Origin: DATMBL01 sp050735975
GTDB lineage: Bacteria; Desulfobacterota; Binatia; UBA9968
Assembly (NCBI GenBank): GCA_050735975.1
Contig: JBOHVS010000220.1
Span: 1 to 12,738, forward strand
Direction: 5' to 3'
DNA length: 12,738 nt
In this document: positions 6,696 through 12,738 of the stretch, piece by piece
Numbering within the stretch: the stretch's first letter is position 1
How the letters are laid out: every line of letters begins with the position of its first letter
The notes under the pieces: generated by a model
The model's input: only the letters and a program-made list of their open reading frames with translations
What the model was told of the DNA's origin: nothing
Databases searched by the model: none
Made by a program: the position numbers and the translations under genes

Positions 6696-7141
6696 GCATT
6701 TAACGTAATCGTCTGGCAGAAAAGCTGCAAGCGTAGCTCCTAAGACGTGATCGGCATACTTCTCTTGAATGCCACCAGGAAAGAAGTCGCCGACTGAGTA
6801 CCGTAGTATTCCGTTCCAATTAAAAAATGGGCAGAGGCTACCAGACCGTCTTTAACAGCGTGCTTGCCCTCATTCCGTCATCGCGGGTCACCAGCATGAG
6901 CCCTCCACCTGGTAAGAAAAACCAGCCGGGAAAGAGTGCATCGATCTGAGCCGTCACGTCCCGATGGCGTTTGGCCCCCCGCTACTCGCTCCAGGGGGCC
7001 ATTTCGGACTTTCATTCCGGGTCCGGCCCGGCAGCGACGGTGGTTTAGGTTAGGTCTGAAGACGGAAGTAGCTGTCACCCATTTTTCAGAGACGCGTAGC
7101 GGAAGGTGCGAACTTGGACTATGCACAGCCCCGTGGGGTAT
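6696..7141. other. Intergenic region with possible coding debris and a hairpin
   Basis: No confident gene. On the minus strand the glnE frame extends upstream without a start codon (6696-6851), reading plausible protein such as FFPGGIQEKYADHVLG. A second minus-strand frame ending in TAG at about 6840-6842 gives roughly 47 codons including FPGWFFLPGGGLMLVTRDDG. Neither is recognised and neither has a ribosome binding site; they may be remnants of one decayed gene. A perfect 8-bp stem, TGGCCCCC (6972-6979) / GGGGGCCA (6994-7001) with a 14-nt loop, has no clear T-run, so a terminator role is unproven. Confidence 0.4.
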
Positions 7142-7558
7142 TCATCTAGCCGGGAGAACCGAAATTCGCAGCTCCGATCGAAGCAGCTCGAAATCCGAAC
7201 TATTGGCGGTAACGACTGTAGCGCCGTGGTGTCGTGCCGTCAGTGCAATCAACGCATCGTTTTGAAAGTCTCGCCGCTTGTTTATGTTCCAGCCCTGCTT
7301 ATCGCCGATGTTTCGCACGAGCCTGCCTGCCTCCCACCAGTCGGCCACCGAAGGCTCCCAGCGGACCGCGGCCAATTCAAAAAGGTTGGCGACCAGGTGC
7401 TCGGCGTCACGCCCACGAGCACCTCGTCGAAGCTCTGATAAGACCACTGCGGAATGGCGGATAATATAGGCTCGCCTGAGATTCTCCAGAGTGTCTTGAT
7501 ATAACCCGCGTTCCCAATGATCGATATAAACACTGGTATCGACAATCGCCACGGCCAT
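7142..7558 (-). CDS. vapC: VapC-family PIN-domain toxin (ribonuclease)
   Basis: A 138-residue PIN-domain protein. The acidic Mg2+ site is complete: D7 (IVDTSV), E42 (SELRRG), D101 (NDALIALTA) and D122 (SSDFELL), in the order and spacing of VapC toxins. VapC toxins are site-specific RNases, often cutting initiator tRNA or the 23S rRNA sarcin-ricin loop; the target here cannot be told. The ATG at 7558-7556 lies 1 nt after the antitoxin stop codon, so translation is probably coupled. A GGAGA in the end of vapB, about 10 nt upstream, is its ribosome binding site. It is the second gene of a two-gene toxin-antitoxin operon. Confidence 0.9.
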   Translation of the reverse strand: MAVAIVDTSVYIDHWERGLYQDTLENLRRAYIIRHSAVVLSELRRGARGRDAEHLVANLFELAAVRWEPSVADWWEAGRLVRNIGDKQGWNINKRRDFQNDALIALTARHHGATVVTANSSDFELLRSELRISVLPAR

Positions 7559-7559
7559 C

Positions 7560-7763
7560 TCAGGATTTCTCCACGCTTCCAGGTCTGAGAGACCGGCGAG
7601 TTTTTTTCATAAACTCCCAGAACTCCTCCATTTCGGCGACGCGCTCGACGGATAAGCGGATGACCTCCGCCTCGGTTTTTACCCCAAGAGCTTTTTTGGC
7701 GCGGTTAAGCGTGCGCTCATCGACAAAATAGGATTTACGCTTCAATTTTACTCGCGGTGCCAT
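7560..7763 (-). CDS. vapB: VapB-like antitoxin, probable ribbon-helix-helix DNA binder
   Basis: A 67-residue protein. The frame can be opened further upstream (to 7829), but the ATG at 7763-7761 has a perfect GGAGG 5 nt before it and the promoter lies inside the longer version, so the short start is chosen. A basic N-terminus (MAPRVKLKRKSYF) gives the expected DNA-contacting beta strand. It is followed by a helix-turn-helix pair (DERTLNRAKKALGV, then TEAEVIRLSVERVAE), the pattern of ribbon-helix-helix antitoxins. The C-terminal half (MEEFWEFMKKTRRSL) is amphipathic and probably wraps the VapC active site. Size and order (antitoxin first, toxin 1 nt later) fit vapBC. Confidence 0.8.
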   Translation of the reverse strand: MAPRVKLKRKSYFVDERTLNRAKKALGVKTEAEVIRLSVERVAEMEEFWEFMKKTRRSLRPGSVEKS

Positions 7764-7791
7764 TTTGACCTCCAAACAGTTGCTAGGCAGT

Positions 7792-7829
7792 GATGCATAC
7801 ATCGTAATAGAAAAAGGCATACGTCTCAA
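7792..7829 (-). promoter_or_regulatory. vapBC promoter with overlapping palindromic operator candidate
   Basis: Minus strand: -35 TTGAGA (7829-7824), 17-nt spacer, -10 TACGAT (7806-7801). The palindrome GATGCATACATC (7792-7803; arms GATG/CATC) overlaps the -10 and the expected start of transcription near 7794. That is where a VapB or VapBC complex would bind to autorepress. The predicted leader is about 30 nt and contains the GGAGG. Confidence 0.55.
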
Positions 7830-8097
7830 GCTTGTCTTTTCCGGTCTTCGTGACCAATAGATGTTTTCCCCTACTCGCTGGAGAGGAGCTGGAATTTTTT
7901 AGGTGCTAGTTCGCCAAAGACCTGATGGAGTTTTAACCGGCTCAAAGGAAAAACGAGAAGCCCGGAGCCCACGGAGTTAGTTGCTCGATGGAAAGCAGAC
8001 GGCGAACACGTCGAGTCGAAGGTTTGAGGCATGCCGCCCAACAAGGCCTTACGCCCTCAACTACGGCAGGGTGGCGAATACTGATTCGAACTGGCCT
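7830..8097. other. Spacer between the divergent toxin-antitoxin operons
   Basis: These 268 nt lie between the two divergent promoters. I see no ORF with coding character, no tRNA fold and no strong repeat. A GCCCAAC at about 8037-8043 resembles the outer core of an integron attC site, but no matching GTTRRRY follows. Confidence 0.4.
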
Positions 8098-8126
8098 TTG
8101 ACAGATAATAGCGTTCTGCTATCATC
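8098..8126 (+). promoter_or_regulatory. higBA promoter and operator, predicted leaderless start
   Basis: -35 TTGACA (8098-8103, consensus), 16-nt spacer, -10 TATCAT (8120-8125). Overlapping them is an inverted repeat GATAATAGC (8104-8112) / GCTATCATC (8118-8126), with 8 of 9 positions complementary and a 5-nt centre. It covers the spacer and the -10, and is a good candidate HigA operator. The -10 ends 6 nt before the higB GTG, so the mRNA should begin at or next to the start codon. Confidence 0.7.
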
Positions 8127-8131
8127 ACTCG

Positions 8132-8425
8132 GTGAAGCTCGTCGGGCGGGATTTGATCCAGCGATTCGCACGGAAACATCCCGACTCCAGGTCTTCTCTC
8201 AAGAGTTGGACGCAGATCATGGAGTCGAACAGCTTCAATCACTTCGTAGGGCTCAAGAAGACCTTTGGTTCGGCGGATCAGGTCAAGCCGCACACGGTGT
8301 TCAACATCTCTGGGAACAAGTACCGGTTGATTGCTGTCGTGGATTACGCACTTCAATCCGTATCAATCGAATGCGTGCTTATGCACTCCGAATATGATGA
8401 GGGACGTTGGAGAAAGCAAAAATGA
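8132..8425 (+). CDS. higB: HigB-family mRNA interferase toxin
   Basis: A 97-residue protein of the HigB_toxin family (RelE/ParE-like fold). Family features are the start MKLVGRDLIQRFARKHPDS (residues 1-19, matching the usual 'xFxxxHPDA' beginning), a central TVFNISGNKYRLIAVVDY (the N-I-x-G-N-K/R-Y-R core, about 55-72) and a C-terminal MHSEYD (about 84-89; usually THAEYD). HigB toxins cleave translated mRNAs on the ribosome. The start is GTG at 8132; both the family N-terminus and the promoter 6 nt upstream fix it, and there is no ribosome binding site. The gene overlaps higA by 4 nt (ATGA). The toxin-first order is normal for hig systems. Confidence 0.9.
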   Translation: MKLVGRDLIQRFARKHPDSRSSLKSWTQIMESNSFNHFVGLKKTFGSADQVKPHTVFNISGNKYRLIAVVDYALQSVSIECVLMHSEYDEGRWRKQK

Positions 8426-8913
8426 CGATTGCAACACTTGAAAAGAAGCTCAAACCGCTGGAGGCGCCGATAGACAACGAGCTACTTCGGTGGCTCTATC
8501 TCCATCTGCCGCCGCAACCTATCAAGAGTAAAAAGATGCACCACGGTTACAGCGAGGCGATCCGCATTCTGATGCGGGAATCCGGAAGTTTAGACGCCGA
8601 TAATCGCGCGGTTGTCGGCCAGTACCTGAGTGCCGTCATTCCCTTTATCGAGCAGTATGAGAGAAGAGAGTTCCGTATCGGGGCGGCAACCCCTGAAGAC
8701 GTGCTTGGGTTCCTCATGGAGCAGCACGATCTAAGCCAGTACGATCTCGCTAAGGAGCTTGGGGGCCAGCCCGTCGTTTCACAAATCCTCAGAGGGAAGC
8801 GAAGACTTACACGAGACCACATCGAGCGGTTGAGCAAGCGATTCGGGGTGGCGCCGGCAACTTTCTACCCAGGAGGAACTTCGGCCCCCCCCTTTGGCGA
8901 AAAATCTGGGTGA
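8422..8913 (+). CDS. higA: HigA-family antitoxin, XRE-type HTH
   Basis: A 163-residue antitoxin. The ATG at 8422 overlaps the higB stop (ATGA) and has GGAG 9 nt upstream within higB; a TTG at 8407 also opens the frame but is less likely. Residues 1-85 are helical with no recognised motif and probably bind HigB. Residues about 91-150 form the HTH domain (TPEDVLGFLMEQHDLSQYDL, then AKELGG, VSQILRGKRRL and HIERLSKRFGV), the standard Cro/CI-type arrangement seen in HigA. It should neutralise HigB and repress the promoter at 8098-8126. The tail after TFYP is not conserved and includes a run of eight C at 8885-8892, where a slippage would change only the last few residues. Confidence 0.9.
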   Translation: MTIATLEKKLKPLEAPIDNELLRWLYLHLPPQPIKSKKMHHGYSEAIRILMRESGSLDADNRAVVGQYLSAVIPFIEQYERREFRIGAATPEDVLGFLMEQHDLSQYDLAKELGGQPVVSQILRGKRRLTRDHIERLSKRFGVAPATFYPGGTSAPPFGEKSG

Positions 8914-9023
8914 GCCGTCATGACGAAGTTATTTTCGGAACCGTCAGCAGCAAAGCTGAAACGAACCACCACCACGATCGTAGTATTACCGGCAGACAAA
9001 TCACCTGGGTAAAGCGGGTCTGA

Positions 9024-9043
9024 AAAAGGTGTCAGGACCTTTT
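9024..9043. repeat. Short hairpin AAAAGGT-GTCAGG-ACCTTTT
   Basis: A perfect 7-bp stem (9024-9030 / 9037-9043) with a 6-nt loop. The pattern resembles a short palindrome I associate with REP elements and RAYT-type transposases, but no transposase is present here. The A- and T-tracts on either side make it a possible weak bidirectional terminator. Confidence 0.45.
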
Positions 9044-9070
9044 GAAACTATTCTGGCGACGTCCAACCAA

Positions 9071-9121
9071 AAGAGAGGTAACTTTTTTATTACCTCCCGG
9101 TAAGAGAAAGGTTACCCTCTT
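9071..9121. repeat. GGTAAC/GTTACC cluster, branched inverted repeat
   Basis: The outer arms AAGAGAGGTAAC (9071-9082) and GTTACCCTCTT (9111-9121) are near-perfect inverses, with one extra base on the left. Inside, TTACC (9090-9094) pairs with GGTAA (9099-9103) around a 4-nt loop; AGGTAA/TTACCT can pair alternatively. So four GGTAA-related arms alternate within 51 nt and allow mutually exclusive folds. The function is unknown; an operator cluster or a repeat remnant are both possible. Confidence 0.5.
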
Positions 9122-9266
9122 TAGGTTCCTTGACTCTTCAAACGAAATTCTGAAAAAGAACTTCCTCGATAATTCAATACGTTCATTGAGATGCCCACGG
9201 GTCGCTCTGCGTTGGCGCGCTCATTGCTCTATGTCCAAATGACAGCGATAAAAGGAGGAAAAGGCC

Positions 9267-9746
9267 ATGAATAAAACAATACTGGTGCCGCTGGGACGAT
9301 GTGATCGGAGCGAAGAGATGATTCCTTACGTCGAGAAAGTAGCCCGACCGGGGATGAAGGTTATCTTCCTTATGCGCTATCCGGTGGATGGCATCCGGTG
9401 GCAAAAAGAGGAGTTTGGCATGCGGGCTGCTTTGGAAGCAATGGAGCTGGTAAAGCATTACTCATGGGAAGAGAACCTCGAAAACGCGAAGAAGCAAGTG
9501 GCACCCGCCTGCGAAGCTCTGCGCGCGAAAGGCATTAAAGCAGCAGTGGATGTTTACGCCGGCAGCCTGAAGAAAGCGGTGCGTAGTCATACGCTGAACG
9601 GCGATGTCCATTTGATCATGACCCGCGCGGGTATCGGGGACTGGATTGCACGGCTCTTGTTGGAGGGCACAAACTCGATTTTCAAATTGTTCAAGCGCCC
9701 GAGTTTCTCTCCGGTGCTCTTGATCAACCCTCGCCCTCTTGATTGA
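9267..9746 (+). CDS. UspA-like universal stress protein
   Basis: A 159-residue single-domain protein with the Usp alpha/beta pattern: beta-1 KTILVPLGRC at the N-terminus, a central helical region, then VDVYAGS, the strand HLIMTR (115-120) and the final strand SPVLLINP. Usp proteins bind ATP through G-x2-G-x9-G-(S/T). Here the segment is A121-G-I-G124, nine residues, then G134-T135, so the first Gly is Ala and ATP binding is uncertain. Usp proteins act in the cytoplasm in stress responses, mechanism usually unclear. The start is secure: an AAAGGAGG 8 nt upstream of the ATG is the best ribosome binding site in the window. It stands alone, followed 13 nt later by a repeat cluster. Confidence 0.75.
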   Translation: MNKTILVPLGRCDRSEEMIPYVEKVARPGMKVIFLMRYPVDGIRWQKEEFGMRAALEAMELVKHYSWEENLENAKKQVAPACEALRAKGIKAAVDVYAGSLKKAVRSHTLNGDVHLIMTRAGIGDWIARLLLEGTNSIFKLFKRPSFSPVLLINPRPLD

Positions 9747-9759
9747 TTATGGGATGGAA

Positions 9760-9797
9760 AAAACTATGACTCGCGCAAAGGCGAAAAAGGCGCCAAG
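9760..9797. repeat. Repeat family A, copy 2 (left end only)
   Basis: The first 24 nt (9760-9783, AAAACTATGACTCGCGCAAA and four more) are identical to 12612-12635, and the end GGCGCCAAG matches copy 1. The opposite end (CTTGGCGTCTTGGCGCGA) is missing, so this copy is truncated or was interrupted by the repeats that follow it. Confidence 0.75.
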
Positions 9798-9799
9798 AC

Positions 9800-9842
9800 A
9801 ATTCGCAATTCGAATTCCGAAATTCGAAACAAATCCAAATGA
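9800..9842. repeat. TTCGAA-rich segment shared with copy 1 region
   Basis: A low-complexity stretch of alternating ATTCG and CGAAT words, self-complementary in several registers, ends TCGAAACAAATCCAAATGA. The corresponding part of the yacG-lpxA spacer (about 1715-1762) ends TCGAAACAAATTTCAAATGA, one base longer. It follows a family A left end in both places, so it seems to be an internal part of the larger element. Confidence 0.55.
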
Positions 9843-9857
9843 CAAACCGAGAATTCA

Positions 9858-9925
9858 CCGCGGAGACGCGGAGGGCACAGAGAAAACAAATGGATGACCT
9901 CTGCGAACTCTGGGTCTCTGCGGCG
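9858..9925. repeat. Repeat family B (CGGAGACGCGGAG type), inverted ends
   Basis: The left arm 9858-9882 (CCGCGGAGACGCGGAGGGCA then CAGAG) and the inverse of the right arm 9899-9925 match at about 19 of 25 positions. The centre is roughly 16 nt. It has the same general architecture as family A (a roughly 8-nt periodic word in inverted arms) but a different word. It lies next to family A copy 2, within the usp-kinase spacer. Confidence 0.65.
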
Positions 9926-10169
9926 AAAAGGAATTCGGACGCTCACCGCGGATCCGCCACAGTACAGATCAGCCACAATTTTCAAGGCTGAGGCAGTGAG
10001 GGCATGGAAAAAATCGAATGACGAGCTCGATTTTCGGTACGGTTGACACCGAAGTTCCTGGTCAAGTAGGCTCTCGCAACAGAGCGAACAGCCGCGATGG
10101 TTTTATCAGCCCTCGATCCTGTAGTCAGCGGGTGAAAGTCTTCCGGAAATAGGATTCAGGAGATCCCAG
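9926..10169 (+). promoter_or_regulatory. Upstream region of the histidine kinase, weak promoter candidate
   Basis: No gene is visible. A consensus -35 TTGACA (10043-10048) sits inside a small palindrome CGGT-TGAC-ACCG. At 18-nt spacing the -10 would be TAGGCT (10067-10072), a poor match, so activator dependence or a different start is possible. The leader would be about 90 nt. AGGAGA (10158-10163) lies 6 nt before the kinase ATG and is a good ribosome binding site. Confidence 0.35.
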
Positions 10170-12565
<2,396 letters not shown>

Positions 12566-12578
<13 letters not shown>

Positions 12579-12596
12579 GGGATAGAGAGGGATTTT
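12566..12596 (+). terminator. Stem-loop over the kinase stop codon, terminator or repeat
   Basis: TCCCTCTC (12566-12573) pairs with GAGAGGGA (12585-12592), with an 11-nt loop that includes the TGA stop (12576-12578), followed by TTTT (12593-12596). The sequence from CCCTCACCC onwards resembles a very common intergenic palindrome in bacteria, so it may be a repeat acting as an attenuator. It would need to be leaky if the downstream regulator is cotranscribed. Confidence 0.55.
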
Positions 12597-12611
12597 GGAG
12601 TGCGGAACTTG

Positions 12612-12700
12612 AAAACTATGACTCGCGCAAAGGCGCAAAGGACACCGAGTTAGACAAATTAGAAATTCATATCCTTTGCGTGCTTAGCGTCTTGGCGCGA
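12612..12700. repeat. Repeat family A, copy 3 (short, both ends present)
   Basis: An 89-bp copy. Left end 12620-12649 (CTCGCGCAAAGGCGCAAAGG and further); right end 12673-12700 (TTAGCGTCTTGGCGCGA at its end). The arms match at about 17 of 21 outer positions after inversion. It shares 24 identical nt at its left edge with copy 2 and lacks the internal Tcgaa-rich part. It ends 10 nt before the next start codon. Confidence 0.75.
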
Positions 12701-12710
12701 CAAGATCTTT

Positions 12711-12738
12711 ATGGATGGAAAGAAAATACTTCTGGTTG
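12711..12738 (+). CDS. Start of a probable response regulator (partial)
   Basis: An ATG at 12711 opens a frame reading MDGKKILLV before the window ends. A short polar start followed by a KILLV beta strand is typical of CheY-like receiver domains, which continue V(D/E)D. Its position directly after a histidine kinase, on the same strand, supports a cognate partner. No clear ribosome binding site is present (CAAGATCTTT upstream), and only nine residues can be seen, so this is an inference. Confidence 0.5.

Larger units (their letters stand above)
8914..9266. other. Intergenic region with two hairpin structures
   Basis: These 353 nt between higA and the UspA-like gene contain no credible gene; a 66-codon frame at 9042-9242 merely runs through the hairpins. 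The main content is a short hairpin (9024-9043) and a branched inverted-repeat structure (9071-9121). TTGACT at 9130-9135 and GATAAT at 9168-9173 look promoter-like but are too far apart (32 nt) to pair. Confidence 0.45.

Noticed and set aside
7764..7829. Longer antitoxin start at 7829
   Set aside because: The extension covers the promoter, and the ATG at 7763 has a perfect GGAGG.
8034..8095. Integron attC-like site near higBA (GCCCAAC core)
   Set aside because: No GTTRRRY partner at a fitting distance and no attC-like fold; toxin-antitoxin modules in cassettes prompted the check.
9042..9242. A 66-codon plus-strand frame after higA
   Set aside because: Its sequence is generated by the hairpin repeats and it has no ribosome binding site.
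9700..10169. Structured RNA or riboswitch upstream of the kinase
   Set aside because: The pairing seen is explained by repeat families A and B; no known riboswitch core is visible.

Overview
The window looks like a chromosomal segment of a Gram-negative soil or subsurface bacterium, probably a deltaproteobacterial or Binatia-like lineage of moderate GC content. The basis is an LpxA acyltransferase (so lipid A), secreted small proteins, an NMT1/Pht5-type substrate-binding protein, GlnE, and an unusually dense load of short palindromic intergenic repeats. The lineage is an inference from gene content and style; no taxonomic marker is present.

Layout. 1-138: 5' end of a secreted DUF6152-like gene (minus). 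139-477: divergent intergenic region with a possible small coding remnant. 478-1667: a two-gene plus-strand unit, a Pht5/NMT1-like protein followed after 11 nt by the zinc protein YacG. 1673-1931: composite palindromic repeat. 1954-2727: lpxA, meeting head-on a small secreted protein (2724-3128, minus) whose sigma70-type promoter predicts a leaderless mRNA. 3193-3671: a gene remnant and a nested stack of inverted repeats. 3660-6695: full-length glnE (minus), whose stop codon lies in the end of that repeat. 6696-7141: no confident gene.

7142-8913 is a toxin-antitoxin island: vapBC (minus) and higBA (plus) are divergent, each with a recognisable promoter and a palindromic candidate operator. 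The higB promoter again predicts a leaderless start. 9267-9746 is a UspA-like protein. 9760-9925 is another repeat cluster. 10170-12578 is a large soluble sensor histidine kinase with three GAF domains, HisKA and HATPase_c. A stem-loop covers its stop codon, a further copy of the cluster repeat follows, and at 12711 a reading frame beginning MDGKKILLV probably starts the cognate response regulator, cut by the window end.

No wholly new system can be demonstrated. The most unusual signals are (i) palindromic repeats that supply the stop codons of two large genes and lie directly before the start codons of two others, (ii) a nested inverted-repeat element holding two oppositely oriented copies of one hairpin with compensatory stem changes, and (iii) two promoters placed so that transcription should begin at the start codon.
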